This document shows positions 38,602-51,861 of a DNA stretch of 64,000 bases, one piece after another. The position numbers and the translations under genes were made by a program. Source of the stretch: Ophthalmolycus amberensis. Lineage: Eukaryota; Chordata; Actinopteri; Perciformes; Zoarcidae. Below the pieces are notes generated by a model that saw nothing but the letters and a program-made list of their open reading frames with translations, was not told the DNA's origin and did no database searches. The stretch lies in the NCBI GenBank assembly GCA_024529925.1, contig JAFEUB010001373.1, positions 1,737,501-1,801,500 of the forward strand, read 5' to 3'. The number at the start of each line of letters is the position of its first letter. Positions within the stretch are counted from its first letter, which is position 1.

Positions 38602-39155
38602 CGAAACGACCCAGACGGACTCTTAAGTGCCAGCGTCTATCAGACCGAGAGGTGTGTCATGTCACCCTTTTATAAAAGCTAATACCTACTTGCCGTGTGC
38701 CAGATGTGATGATGGCCGAGGCGGCTGCACCCCCAATAATGTAATCAGAGAGATCAAAAGTGCACAGAAGGCATTAAAAGTCTGGCATCATTCATGCACA
38801 CTGTGACGCAGGATCAGAATATGATGGTTCTCTCAGGGTTTAGTCACACCAGCCATGAGGACAGCAACGTTTCAGAATCAGTTCATTACAATGAAGCCAC
38901 CATGTTGGTTGTCAGTGCTTAGAGCCAACACGTTGGATTCAACTGTGGTGGACTTTGATTTGCACATTTGTACTGTTGATGAATTGCAAATGGTCTTCTT
39001 GCCAGAGCTGACCTGTGAGGACAGGGAGAGCCATCGGGTCAAAAAGGAAGGAAAGAATCATATTAGCTGTGTTGCTCATCCAATGTGATATCATCTGCTC
39101 GGCTGAAGGAGTGGACGGTACAAATATACCTTCCCTTGGATTTACTCTTCAAACT
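37196..39155. other. Non-coding stretch with a long (TG)n
   Basis: No supported exon. It contains a (TG)34 tract at 38533-38600 and T-rich sequence at 37780-37870. The ORFs here are short and several consist of dinucleotide repeat. Confidence 0.6.
38533..38600 (+). repeat. (TG)n microsatellite
   Basis: Uninterrupted TG dinucleotides for about 68 bases. Confidence 0.98.
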
Positions 39156-39159
39156 TAAA

Positions 39160-39540
39160 GCTGCAATCATCAGTTTTTGTTATGCTACCATCACTTGACT
39201 GCTTGTGTGTGAAAGGTTTTGTTTGTGGTAATGAACCCACACAGAACTACCGCCCGACTCTGCATCCCCTCACCTCGACTACAAAGCTTTATAAGCTTTC
39301 AACACATCGTTTTGGTTCTCCGGCACCCAATTTTAACGTTTTGTTTCACTCTCATCAGCATCACTTCCAGCAGCAGCTGGCAGCTGTTTGAGAGAAACGC
39401 CTACAAACCCACTGTACCCTACCTGCCCAGCACCAACCAGTGAATATATTTGGCAGCTAAAGGAACAGATATTTCCCTCAGGAGTTGGTAGAGACCAAAC
39501 ACAGAGCTAACAGAGAGCGAACGCGGCTTCCAATTACTGT
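39160..39540 (+). mobile_element. Interspersed repeat fragment, probable teleost family
   Basis: The blocks 'ctcatcagcatcacttccag', 'agatatttccctcaggagtt' and 'gtagagaccaaacacagagc' occur in the order I recall for a common fish repeat that often begins 'aaagctgcaa'. No ORF. A possibly related 'aaagctgcaataag' start is at 62970. Confidence 0.45.
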
Positions 39541-39882
39541 TAGAATTCCTCTGCGTTCCTTCATTGCAGGTTTAATGTACTGTACAGCAGGCGACTGAGG
39601 GGTCTGATGGTTGCGTCATGCTTCATATTTCGTATTAATATCAATAATAACATCAATGAACAATTTGCTTCACACTTTTCTGTTCTAACAAATTAAACGA
39701 ATACCAAGACAGCATCTTTGGTCATATGTGTGTCGATAAGGTCGAATTTGAATTTGTATCACAACACCTTTCATCCATCATCTTAAACAATGTAGATTAA
39801 AGATTAAATGTTTGAGATTTATTCACGTCTGTCTTTCATGTTGTCTCTCTTGCTTTGCCTGCACGTCCTCCCTTCTCTGAAG

Positions 39883-39985
39883 AGTCAGTTGTTCCAGTCT
39901 TACCCAGACATGAGCGCTGACATCTCCAACACATCTCCCCCGTGTGAGCCTCGGCGCCTCTTTCCCGAGCAGTTCACAGTGGAAG
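39883..39985 (+). CDS. Candidate coding exon, unrecognised
   Basis: A long pyrimidine-rich tract (39827-39880) leads to an AG. An open frame (SQLFQSYPDMSADISNTSPP, then CEPRRLFPEQFTVEG) follows, ending at a strong donor GAAG/gtgagc with 1 base left over. Third codon positions are mostly G or C, as in coding exons. The next candidate exon (40438-40515) begins in the matching phase. I do not recognise the protein and see no further exons, so chance or a decayed exon remains possible. Confidence 0.28.
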
Positions 39986-40437
39986 GTGAGCCCTGTACCA
40001 ACACTGCCTTCTAATCCTCTGCCTGTCCACAAATCTCTCCTTGAACACATGTTTGAACACCGACCACTGCCACTGGCTGTCGTCAACATGCCGTCCGTTC
40101 CCCTTCCCTCCATCCTGCACAGGGTCAACAAGGTGTAGCGTCCCCACCCGGCCCTTTCCAACCCTGGCGAGGTCTCGCTGTGCCTCGCCTGCAATGCTCA
40201 AACAAACGCCTTGTGGATCAAATGAGCGTTCAGCAAGGTCTCTGTAGCTGCCACCCCATTGGCTATTAGAGATTTTTGTTGGCAGGCACGGTGATAAAAG
40301 CACAGACATTATAGTAATAAAAAGGCTGGCAGGCTCTGGAAAGGACTGACTCGCTCTCTCTCTCTCCCTCTCCCTCTCCCTTACTCTATCCATCTCGTTT
40401 TGTCTCATATCTCCTCTCCCTTCCCTCATCGCTCTCC

Positions 40438-40515
40438 TCAGCTCTTGGTTCCGATACACTGGTGCCGAAGTCCATACTGTCATCTGTACGATCAACGGAG
40501 CCTGACGAAAGGGGA
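40438..40515 (+). CDS. Candidate second coding exon, phase-compatible with 39883-39985
   Basis: An exceptionally long C/T tract ends in 'ctcctcag' at about 40440. The open frame then reads ALGSDTLVPKSILSSVRSTE, followed by PDERGGG, and reaches a donor GGAGGA/gtgaga. Joined to the upstream candidate, the codon split G|CT keeps the frame. A (TG)n tract follows at once. Not recognised; low confidence. Confidence 0.22.
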
Positions 40516-40534
40516 GGAGGAGTGAGACAGAGGG

Positions 40535-40535
<1 letters not shown>

Positions 40536-40576
<41 letters not shown>
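40536..40576 (+). repeat. (TG)n microsatellite
   Basis: About 20 TG dinucleotides. Confidence 0.95.
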
Positions 40577-40579
<3 letters not shown>

Positions 40580-41510
40580 CGGGGGAGAAGTTGATCAGAC
40601 TGGAGTTGTCGTAGTCCTTGAGCAAAGTCACGTTGTGGAGGAGGACAAAAGAGGCGGGAATGGCTGCTGACACCCTGGAGGAAGCCTTGACCAAAGGGCT
40701 TCCATACACGAAGACCTTTCCTTCGTGCATCAGTGGGATGAGCTTTGAATGTTAAATATTTAACAGCAGCTTGCATCGCTACCAGTATCGATTAATGGCC
40801 GAGCAGTCATTAAAGCTGCCCTTCCAGACCAGGTGTGGGCCTGACTTAATTCAAACACAGCACAGTGATCGAACAGTTTCTGTGTGAAACAGTTACAAAT
40901 CAATGTTTTCCCTTTATTAGAAAAACAATTTATTATATTCAAATGTGCTGCATATCTTGCATGGATTCCCACAAATGTCCTGTGAAATGTGTGCTCTGCT
41001 TTGGTTATCTATGTTCTACACAGCCAGCGAATATGAAGTCTAACGATGTCTTCATTAGTTGGCTTCAAGGCACAGCTGCTCCACACATTAAACAAACAAA
41101 CAAGACGTTGTTTCTGGACTCAAAGCCGGCATTGCACGCATCTGTCGGGGCCGTCATAAGATACGGAGTCTATAGTTGTGGTGTCAGGCTCTGGAAAATG
41201 TTTCAAAAATGATTGAGGATAATGAAACCAGGAGGAGAAACCTGGATGAAAGTTTCCTCGTCTCACCCTTCACACTTTGCTGAGCAGAGGATGATACTGA
41301 TGATGCTGCTGGATACGACACACATGTTTCTATTCGGCCGATATACCTTTTTTTGAGTAATTGGATTCATTAAGTGGGTGAATAGTCAGCCAAGTGATAG
41401 CATAAGAGGGTTTTGTGTGCAAATTTAATTTGATAGGTGTGCAGTGCATACAATTAGGAGAACTGTGTCGATGTGTCTGTGCAGCAGATAGGCTGTTGGA
41501 GGTAGATAGG

Positions 41511-41513
<3 letters not shown>

Positions 41514-41547
<34 letters not shown>
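41514..41547 (+). repeat. (TG)n microsatellite
   Basis: About 17 TG dinucleotides, interrupted by one C near the left end. Confidence 0.95.
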
Positions 41548-41550
<3 letters not shown>

Positions 41551-42124
41551 AGAGAGTCTTATCCTCACTGACCTCCACTGTTGGTTCGCCCGAGGATGAA
41601 GAGATGACACACTGGGAATGGGTAAGCTAGTGTGGGCGGCCTTTGGTGCAAGAGGGAAGACACATGGATGGAACATTGTCAGAATTCAAATGTGCCGTGT
41701 GCAGCTTTTACCATCAAAAAACCATTAGCACATTCATTTGGATTTATTTTAGCGTGAACAATCAAAGCTGAGACGATTGGTCGTATCTACAAGCCACTAT
41801 GCTGCATGTTAAATATGACCCCGCTGTGCTGAAATCTGCATGACCACAGTAATGTGACACTGCTCAGTGGGAATAGAGCTTCCAGAGGGATTACAGCAGC
41901 ACATCGTGCAATGGGCTGTTAACAGGCGCTCAGGTCGGTTAGAAGTGTTTAGCAAGATGTGTTAAAACGGCAACAACGGAAGATGTTAGCAGTTCGACTC
42001 AATGGACAAGAAGCATCCACATTAAGTGTTATCCCATGAACAGGACACGGTGCCCTCTGGGCGCTGGTGGTGGCGGCGGCGGAGTCGAGTGAGGAGCCGA
42101 ACCTCGCTTCTTCTTTTAACCTTT

Positions 42125-42300
42125 AAACAGAGCCATGCTAGCTGTTTCCCCATGCTTCCAGTGTTTGATAGCTACACGCTGACTGTCTCCTGGTTGTAGC
42201 TTACTTATTTAGAAAACACAAATGAGTGGTGTCAAATTCCTCATTAAACTCTGAGAGAGAAAGCAAGAAAACATATTACCCTCAAACTATGGCTATAAAA
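42125..42300 (+). mobile_element. Decayed half of the palindromic MITE family seen at 7076-7530
   Basis: 'catgctagctgtttccccat', 'tgtagcttacttatttag' and 'actctgagagagaaagcaag' follow the layout of the right arm of the 7.1-7.5 kb element ('gctagctatttccccccgtt', 'ctggctccagcttcata', 'attcttggcaataaagcaaa'). Confidence 0.5.
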
Positions 42301-42309
42301 AGGCTCCAG

Positions 42310-42560
42310 GTGCAATCTTAAACCTGCAATAACTGATTTTGGCCACATGGGGGCAGCGGAAACAAGCCGTGAATACACCGATATATTATAAGATTTTAAG
42401 TTGATATAGTGAAATAGTTGCGTATCACATGCAGCAGACACAGAGCCACATCACTCACTGTCTTCTGAGAGAACCATCTGGCTCCTCAGCTGCTGTAAGT
42501 GCTCCACTACACTATGTATGCTCAGCGGCTAGTTGCTAACTTTGCTGCTTGGCAATGTGC
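42310..42560 (+). mobile_element. Interspersed repeat fragment, 'ctgcaataactgattttggc' type
   Basis: The start 'aacctgcaataactgatttt' plus 'ggccacatgggggcagcgga' is a block I recall as recurrent in fish genomes. No ORF. The right boundary is uncertain. Confidence 0.4.
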
Positions 42561-45500
42561 AGATAACGTGAGTTTCAAAGCCTTGTTTTTTGCTGAAAAG
42601 CCTGCTGTGACTGAATACGAGGCGATACGAACGCAGTGACAGCGAAACACAACAGTAGAATTGCTGGTTTGACAGCAAAACAATGAGCTGAGACTCACGA
42701 TAAAGCTTTTCATAGCTGAGGGGAACGGCAGCTTTGTGTAATAATGCTCAATTAAGTCTTCAATGTGATCCATTGTTAATATAAAATCATTGTTTATACC
42801 CGTTTTAAAAGTGTGTAGTGAGAATAAAAAGGTAAAGAGTGAGTCATATTTTTGTATCTGCATGTTTTCCAGAAAGCTCAGTGGTCTTCACTCAACAGAG
42901 CCACTGAAATCACGTTCACGCAGGATTGCGTTGGAGCCAAACACAAGAGCAGGTGATTTCACTGATTAGTTCCTCCCCTTCGGACTGAAGGTGTGCTAAT
43001 CAGCCAAATGAAAGGCTCAAGTGTTTGCTACAGACGCGTGGCTCTCTACGGCACACCGTCTGGTCTACCGACTTCATCTTCATCTCACTTTTTCATCTTG
43101 TTGCTTAATGTGTATCAGCTCCTTCCATCAGTTTATCTCTTGCTCACATGTTCCTCTCACCCGAGTGCTGTCATCTTCACATCTCTCTGCCCCAGTCCTT
43201 CCTATCTCTCTTCTTGCCATCCCTCATAGTGAAGCGCATGCCTTCTCTTCCTGCTGTATGTGAATAATACATGGCCTCCGAGGCTTCGGATGCGGAGGGA
43301 GAATAGGATCCCTGGCCTGGGCTGTTTGTTTCTGTCTGCTCACCTCCTGGAACCCTCACGCTCACAGCTGCTGTGAGGAATACTGAGTGATCTCCTGTAG
43401 CACACACATAGTCACACCGTTAAAGGCGGCTCACCGACATGCAAACCTTTTTATACTATGCGTGTGCATGAGTGCAAATAATATATCCGAAACGTCATGA
43501 TCTGCTGCCTGGTTGTGATGTAGCTTTGTCTTTCTCAGGATAATGGTCCATCATCACTTGTTGTCTCGGGTAATTTATTGTGCATGTCCTGAAACCGCAT
43601 TGGAAAACATCTGCTCTCAACAAAACAGCCCATAATGGAACACCAGCTTCTGGGTCCTTTTAATGAAATGACAATTACAAATTCACAGGTAGCTTCTCTT
43701 CCCCAGAAGCCCTTTTGAAAACACGACATCATAACAGGGACAAATGAGAGCAAGTCTCCCTCTAATTGATAACCTCATTACCTATATCTACCAAGCTATT
43801 ACCAGCACCCCGCTCTGTAGCGCCCGGGTCACCACTGGGACTCGCATATGAGAGCAGTCAGCATTAAATTGGTACAAGCTGGCTGGGCCTCCGTGTGCTA
43901 TCCACTAGCTTTCTGCTGTCGAATGGCTCTGCCACCTCAACGGGGCAGCGCCTGCAACCAGCTGCACTTTGATGATACACACAGAGAGAGGGGCACACAG
44001 GAATGTTGGACGGAGGGATCTGGCGATGGAGGTGTCAGGTGTCTGAGGTTGTTATCGCCAAAGCTGACAATGTCTTTGTTCTTCCACTTTGTGAGATGCC
44101 TGGATGCGCTTCAGGAGAAGTATTTGAAGGAAAAGACTCAACGAATCATGTGACTTTGTGTCCCAGATGTGTCTGTAGGTGGTGCACTGATGTTGGATGA
44201 TAACATCTGAGCCGGGGCGTTCATCCTCTGAGCTCTACACTTAAAATGAGTTTGTTTGACGGCTGGCTACCAATCAACACACTTAACGTTGTTCAGGTTG
44301 GTTCACAGGCTGCAGACACGAGTACATGTTCACACATCGTGACTCCAGAGATGCATTTCACTCATCAATCACAGACAATCATGTGCTGACTTAAATTAGC
44401 GATCAGTTGTGCTAAACATACATTAATTGATTTTTTTGTAGAACTCATATTATCACCTTAAAGTTGGTTTAAAGTTTTTATTTTTTATTTTAAGGGGTTA
44501 GCAAGCAGTCGCTCAGCTTTGGTCTCCATCGACTCCGTAACATATAACATAACATCTGGTTATGACAAGTATTAAATAAATATTTTCTACAAAACTACCC
44601 AGAGTAAAACAAGATGTAGTACTGATAAGTATTTATTTCCTTTCTTTTTAATATGAATTATTCATGCTGTTGGAAATTGGCTGCAGGGCTTCATGCCTGG
44701 TTTTTATTGATTAAACGACAACTCGGCTGCCGTCTTGATGGTTATTTTGTTAACTTCATGAAACGGCAGCATGTGGTGTTCTTGTCCATGTGGACCGACT
44801 TCATTCATCCTAACCAGAGAAGTCACAAGTCAATGTAGTGAAAGTGATGAAAGCCGTAGTACAAAGTCACACTTAATGAAGCGTGACTTTCATCGACTGC
44901 TTTCTGAGCAGACAACCAGCAAGATCCTCAACAACAACTACACATCCATTCACCCATGCACCTTAAAAACATAAACGTGTATTATGGAATACTACTTTCC
45001 AAACTATGAGGTAGTATTCTGTGTTATACCTTATCTCAGAGAGCTTAACATGTTTATTTAACTCATCAGATTCTTTCTATTTTCATCTCTTTATGGTTGG
45101 AAAAGATTTCACGAGTGATTTTTGTTGTTTTTGCATAATACTATTTTGCTGACAGACAGCTTGACATCAAACATTAAATAAATTGCTGTTAAAAGAAAGA
45201 ATATCCTGAAATACTCTTGACAGGAACTTTTGGGATCTCAGTTTTGGATTTGTACCAAAAGATGAGAATGTTGAAAACCATGTTGAAGTTTATCTACACA
45301 CACAGCAAACGTATATTTAAATTAGAAATATAATAAAATCAAACAACATCTACATACTTGTCTACATTTATAGCGTTTATATTTGAGACTTTGGTTTATA
45401 GTGGGAATGAGGTAGTGGTATTTTAATGTGCAAAACCAGCATAACAGAAAGTTCCATGCAATTTATAGATGAATAGATACAGTAGATAGATAAATAGTAA

Positions 45501-46002
45501 GAAAGATGATGGGTCTTTACTAAGCTCTGTTTGATGGCATGTTCTCTAACAAGAGAAACGGCTGTCAATGGGCACCAGACCCTATGGACCACTGAACAGA
45601 CTGGAGGTGTGGGCGTCTGGCATCGGGCTATGCTAGCAGGCTATATAGTGTGCTATAAAGTGAGCCATTGGTTAAACACAACATACATCCATTTACATGT
45701 TGACAGTGAGAGCCAGGGAACAGCTAATGGAGCCAATTTAGATCGTCCCTTCGACATGCAGTCAGATTTGGACGTGAACAGCGGTGGTGGATTTATACAA
45801 ATAAGATCAACAGGATGCTTGGCGAGTGTTTCCTGATGGACGCCCACAGGAAGGTGGACTTGAGTGGCAGCTTGGCAGCCAGTGGTGGAGAGATCCATCA
45901 TGTCGTGACAGGAAGGAGAGGGCTCTGACGTCTTGGCCTGCCCTGAGAGGCCAGCGCCTGTCAGCTTAATGAGGCTCCCACTGACAGCTGATGTGGTGGT
46001 AA

Positions 46003-46005
<3 letters not shown>

Positions 46006-46041
<36 letters not shown>
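46006..46041 (+). repeat. (TG)n microsatellite
   Basis: About 18 TG dinucleotides. Confidence 0.95.
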
Positions 46042-46044
<3 letters not shown>

Positions 46045-49000
46045 ATGTTCGTGCGCGGGTGTGGATTTTCACAGAAGTTGAACAAAGTGCCTCGTTAGCA
46101 TGACTTCTAAAGCTGAATGTCTGTTATTGTATCTAGCGTGTCTCCATGTTACTCTTTGATGCGTTTTCTTAGTCTCCATTTGTATCCGTTAGACTTGGGA
46201 GATGACCGAGGGGGTTGTTTTCCTGCATAGTTCAGCACGGCACACTCGGGATATTTGTGCAGCCACTGAATCCCACCCGCATCTACATCTACGTCTCTCA
46301 AGTTCCCCAAAGTCGCTCTAACCTGACCGAGTTACTCCAACCTGTGTGAGTGCCCCTGAAAACTTTGTGTATATATAACTCTTTAAACTCTCCTTCTCTA
46401 ACTTCCTTTTCCCCTCCAGTGCGCCCCCCTGCCTCTGAAACTCCCTCACCTCTTCCCCTCAAACCACCCACTCATCTTCCTTTCCCCATGTGAGGGTATT
46501 AGGTTCACACAGTAGAATACAGATGAATCCAGCATGGACACCTCTATTGATTTCTCCCACACCACAGACACCAGGGATAATGAAAGGGTTTTCCTTGCTT
46601 CCCCCCCCCCCAAGTAGCCCTGCGTCATATTTCTTCTTGAGGTCTTGAAGTGGAAGACCAATTGAAAGAACCGGGCTTCATTCCACTGATGCGGTAGACT
46701 GCAGCTTGTCTGATATGTTCACCGCAATCGGTGTAAGGTGTGTAGGCTCGTACTGTGAACAAAATTAGGGGAACAGATGATAACATCTGTTTGTTTTCCA
46801 TCAATTGGCTATTAGCTAAACCCTGTCCTCTCAGTTAGCGATGCTACGCCTATTAGCATTTCTAGCTGGAGATTCAGTTTTTCCAGCTGAAGTGACGACT
46901 GTTGATAGCAGATCTAGCTAATTATGCGAACAGTAGCTCCATCCGTTGGATGGAAATGCTGTGTTTTAATGTGTCCAGCTGACCCATATTAAAACACTGT
47001 AAAGCGGTCCTATCCTAAATGCACTTATTGCTGGCAGTTGATGCAGGCTACTGTTAAAGACATGGACATAAAGGAGACGCATTGTTCTTGTTTTGCCAGT
47101 GCATTGTAGAGCTAGCTATGATCCCGGTATGTTATGTATGATGAGGAAAATGTTTCATTCCAACACAACCCTATTTTGTGCTTCGCTTGCATCCTTTTTA
47201 GGATTTTCAAACAGCATGTTTTCCCTTATAACACTAAGAAGGCTTTGTTGAGGACTAATGATGATTATGTGTATTAGAGGTAACATTGTCTGAAACCCAC
47301 AACATCTATTCTTCAGCTATAAGTTGTCAAGAACGTGATATTATCTAAAAGTAAGTTATTGTTGTCATATTTTGGCTCGGAATTTATCATCCCACAAAAT
47401 ACCCCCAGAAGACTTCCTGTAAAGCGTCGAGACAGTATTTTTTCATTGTCATTATTTTTGGTGTAAATACAGTTTACAGTGACTGTCGTTAAGCAGCCAA
47501 CTGGGAAGTTGATGTCACTTTGATACTGATTGGATGGGGAGTCAAGTCATACAGTGTCGACTGATGGACTGCCCGGAGCAATGGTGGCCGTTTGGGAGCA
47601 GCGAGGGGCTGATTCCTCTTCTTTTAATCCGGTCACACTGGGCTGGGCGTGTCCTCATTTGGTTGTTCGTAGCTCTAATGGCAGCAACACTCTGGAGGAC
47701 TTAATTACTACCCAAGCAGCGCTCAGAGATACGATTGGAACGTTAAAGCCACTTGCCTTTTAATTGCTGCCATTTCTTCCCCTCCGTGAAAAGAAGCCTC
47801 TCTATTGAGTCCGTGTGAAAGGAGTTCGGAAAAGGCCAGAATAGAAAAGACCAAAACAAACAATGTTCCAGTAAAGCTAAGATCTGTGGGCACATTATAT
47901 CCGGGGGTGTGTCAGTGTCTTAGATCTTGGTATTGATTGAGAGACATCACTTGGCATTTTCCCTGCACCGTGTCAAACAGCGTATGTGCTTAAATATGTT
48001 GTGTCTTTATTGATTTCTTCATGAAGCTCTGCTCAGATAGGATATCGAGCGATTCAGCCTGCGCCACCGGCACAGACTCCTCTCATGTCTCTCTGTTTGT
48101 CTGCACCCAGAGGGGCGCCTGGTGTCCACGGTGCTGAAGGCTCCTATGATGGGAACATGAAGAGCAGACGCCCGGTGCGTGCACGTGTTCGTGTGTCGGT
48201 GCCTGCAGGCTCGATCTCTCGGGCTTTTCTTCTGGGACTCGAACGTGCGGATGAGAGCGGATCGGCCCTGACGAGCGATCTCAGGTCAACACTGACGAGC
48301 TAAGATTAGATGGAGACACTTAACAGCATGCGGTCACATGGTTAATAGGTTTTGGTGATACAGAGGTAAAAGAACCCAAAGCATGTAAAAGACAAGGAGA
48401 GAGGTGGAAACCGGCGCCATCGTCTCCTTATTCTCACCTGACCACATCGCATTTCAAGGGTACACGTCCTGCGTGTTTAAAAATAGCATAAACTGTCCAT
48501 GTAACCTCATCTACGAACTCCTCCAGGGTTTGAAATCATGAAATGATTTATCAGAGTTGACACATCAATTTCTCTGCGCTCACAAATGCTGCTGCATGTG
48601 CTCGCTGCATATGCTTTTGCTCATGAGATTATGTCCCTATGAACGCTGTCACAGATGTACATTTTGAACTTGTTTTTTTCTTCTTACAATAGAACGCTGT
48701 CACTTTTAATCAAACCTGCACATTTATCAGTTTGAAGCTTTGAATGAAAATCCAGCCCTATTTATTACTGTGCTGTACATACTTCTCATCTATTAATATT
48801 CAGTGGAGGAACATGAATCTATCATTCAGTCCCTTTTTATTTTTAAGAATAACACTATTCAGACTGCCACTAATGAAAATATTCCATTTAATTATATGAC
48901 GGCTGCACATTCTTAAGACAGACGACTGATGCACATGTGACAAGCTTATTAAAAACCTAAGCACGTTCATATCCAGTGTTCTGAAGTACAGTATATGCAG

Positions 49001-49883
49001 AGAATGTTTGATGGTGATATGTACCGTAGGTGATTATAGTACGCTCAGTCCTCTGTCTATCACCTCTCTTATCACTCGTTCGACCTCCTTTTATCGCTCC
49101 TTTGCTCTCTTTCCCAGTCGGCCGTCTCTTGGGTTCGTATGAAAGGAGTTTGGAAGACTGGAGGACGGTAGTCAGGGTTTAATTCCTCCATGGCTGTTGG
49201 TCAGCCATGGACCTTTCACTGTCACATATTTTACAAATCCTCTTCCATGATGTCTGGACTGCTGCTCCAGGAATGTGGGATGTAAGGTTTTCTCAAAAGG
49301 TCACCTGAGCCATTCCCTGTTATGTTATATGACTTTTAGAATGTGCTTCTTCACTGATGTGTCCGATAGTATTGGCACCATATAGTTATTGATTAAAGGG
49401 GCGGGTTCAGGTGTGTCTGTCCAGCATGTGTGACATGTTAAAGCTGCTGTGTTTGAACTGGACACACAAAACTGGTTAAAATATTTCCTTTAATGGGACA
49501 ATGATTGGAAGAAAAAACAGTCCGACACTAATATACTGTTGCATTGAAGATGTTAGCTTGTGATGAACAAATTCATCGTTTTTTCCTTCATGAATTCCTA
49601 GAATTCCAAGAAGGCTTTTGGAAAACACGAATGCAAGCGGAGATGTGAGAATATACTGCATGTGACGGTAAAATGAACTTGATCATGGATATTCTTTGGA
49701 TATTCATTTGACACCTCAAACACGTAAATGGGATTGCTGTAATTACTTGAGGAGGAAGATACATTTATGAGCCAATTTTTAATGAGTCATTTGTTTTTGG
49801 TTTTAGAAACTCTGCAAACCATAATATTCAGACCTTCTTACAGTTTATAAACAAGGATGACGTTCACCAGTGTGCAGACGCAG

Positions 49884-49987
49884 TTTGGCTGCTGGGTTAA
49901 AGACGGCCTCTGTTCTGTGTCAGTGTTGGTTGCAGACTACGGTATATTCTGTGTAGACACAGCGCACAGTATCTTGGAACATAACTC
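49884..49987 (+). repeat. 104-bp direct repeat, copy 1
   Basis: Starts 'tttggctgctgggttaaaga' and ends 'cttggaacataactc'. It is identical by eye to 50211-50314, offset 327 bases. Flanking bases differ on both sides. No coding content or terminal repeats were seen. Confidence 0.95.
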
Positions 49988-50210
49988 TGCAGCGTTGCAA
50001 TGAACCTTCTCGAGCTGACGATGCATCGAGTGTGTGAACGGTGTGAGCATGTTTGCATTCAAACAAGCTCATGCATAAGAGCTTGTTGGAACTGTGGGTA
50101 AAATAAGACCTGGATGAAAATTCCTATCGTGAGCATACGGTAACAATCATGTAACACAGCGGGTTAGCAGCTTGAATATACATCAAGCGTCACGATGCTC
50201 CTGATGATGC

Positions 50211-50314
50211 TTTGGCTGCTGGGTTAAAGACGGCCTCTGTTCTGTGTCAGTGTTGGTTGCAGACTACGGTATATTCTGTGTAGACACAGCGCACAGTATC
50301 TTGGAACATAACTC
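50211..50314 (+). repeat. 104-bp direct repeat, copy 2
   Basis: The second copy of 49884-49987. The 223 bases between the copies are not repeated. Confidence 0.95.
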
Positions 50315-50499
50315 AACAAATAGTAAAAAAAGGTGTTATTTTGACCTCCATAGATGTTGTGTCTGATAACATCTTCTGGTAATGACATTGTCTGGGTCTC
50401 ACAGTGTTTTTTAAATACCGGGCCTTTTACCCTTCCACAAACTTTCAGTAATTGGCAGAACAAACAAAGAGCTCAGAGTGTTTGCACAGAGATGTTTTG

Positions 50500-50500
<1 letters not shown>

Positions 50501-50538
<38 letters not shown>
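50501..50538 (+). repeat. (TG)n microsatellite
   Basis: About 19 TG dinucleotides. Confidence 0.95.
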
Positions 50539-50539
<1 letters not shown>

Positions 50540-50838
50540 CTACAGCATGCCTATTCATAACGCGTGTGTATTTCTCTGTTTTTGAGCTGAATGTGAATAT
50601 GTGTGATTGGACACACGAATGTGAATGCATGTGCACATTGAACGGATGCGCTGAGAAGTAATTGGTTTGGTCCGCAGAATCACCAGTGGAACAGCAGAGG
50701 ACAGGAGGAGAGGAGAGAGAGAGAGAGAAGGAAGAGAGAGGATGCTTTGCTTCAGCTCATTAGCCGGCGCCTGTTAGCTTGGAAATAAATTGGGTAAGAT
50801 TCCACCACTGGAGACGCTGATTAGTTCATTTTTCTCCT

Positions 50839-50894
50839 CCCCCCCCCCCCCCCCCCCCCGACTGATCCGTCGTAGGTGTAGCGAGGCAAGGCCG

Positions 50895-50948
<54 letters not shown>
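50839..50948 (+). repeat. C-run and (CT)n compound tract
   Basis: About 21 C's, a 36-base unique spacer, then about 26 CT dinucleotides. The strand is strongly pyrimidine-biased. Confidence 0.95.
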
Positions 50949-50955
<7 letters not shown>

Positions 50956-51826
50956 TGCCATCTGAGGCCAAGCATGCATACACCCACGGGCCCCGGAACA
51001 GATGTGATTGAGACAAGTGTCAGATGACTTGCAGCCTGCCACAGTTCAAAGGTGACGTCCACCTGCAGTGTCTCTGCCTGGCTGGGCTCACAGCCAGCAG
51101 TCGGGGCTCCATCAAGTGCGGCTGACAGAAAACCTCCAGGAGCATGCAGGTGATGGGGATTGTTGAGGAAAACCACACGAAAACAGTGTGTGTTGCTGGT
51201 GGCTCTGCAGAGATGCGGGGTGCTTTGTCAGCAGTGGTTCTTGTCTGCTGATCACTCCTAGCACATGGTTTTGAGACATCGTCCGTGTCATCGCATCGGC
51301 AGTAGATAATTCCGGGATAAAAGCTGAAATTTGGATAATTTCCTGTCCTTTTTAAAAACCCTGGAATGTGGTTAACAATCTTTGCATGCTGGTCAAAACA
51401 CCGGCTGAACACTTAACCAGACTGAAAGGGCCATTGTCCTCCCCAATGAAAGCACCTCAATTTGGCAAGAAGTGCAATAGAGAATGGAGATGATTTTATT
51501 AAATAAGTCTTCGCTGCAGTAATTGACTAGAATACGTGTTTAGCTGGAAAATGACCCGACAGCAGTGGAAAAGCACCAAAGCACTTCACCGTCGGGCTGT
51601 TTTCGATGAGTTTTGTCAAGACTCTCTGTAGCCTACATGCATGCTTGTTCACCCCCTCATACCCACTTACACACAGCTCATCAGAAGATGTGCATTAACA
51701 GACATCAATAGACATGCTGCATGCATGAATGCACCGCTGAGCACAAATGCGTGATCAGGTGCACATTCAAGTGATGATTTTGTGTACAGACACATGTGGC
51801 AGAATGGGCCTGTTACATGCCCAAAT

Positions 51827-51828
<2 letters not shown>

Positions 51829-51858
<30 letters not shown>
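51829..51858 (+). repeat. (CA)n microsatellite
   Basis: About 15 CA dinucleotides. Confidence 0.95.

Positions 51859-51861
<3 letters not shown>

Larger units (their letters stand above)
40577..49883. other. Gene-poor stretch, mostly unannotated
   Basis: No supported exon. It holds (TG)n at 41514-41547 and 46006-46041, repeat fragments at 42125-42560, and otherwise unique-looking AT-rich sequence. Stretches such as 43740-43830, 47640-47860 and 48780-48910 are rich in homeodomain-like AATTA and TAATGA words and could be regulatory, but nothing in a single sequence proves it. Confidence 0.5.
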
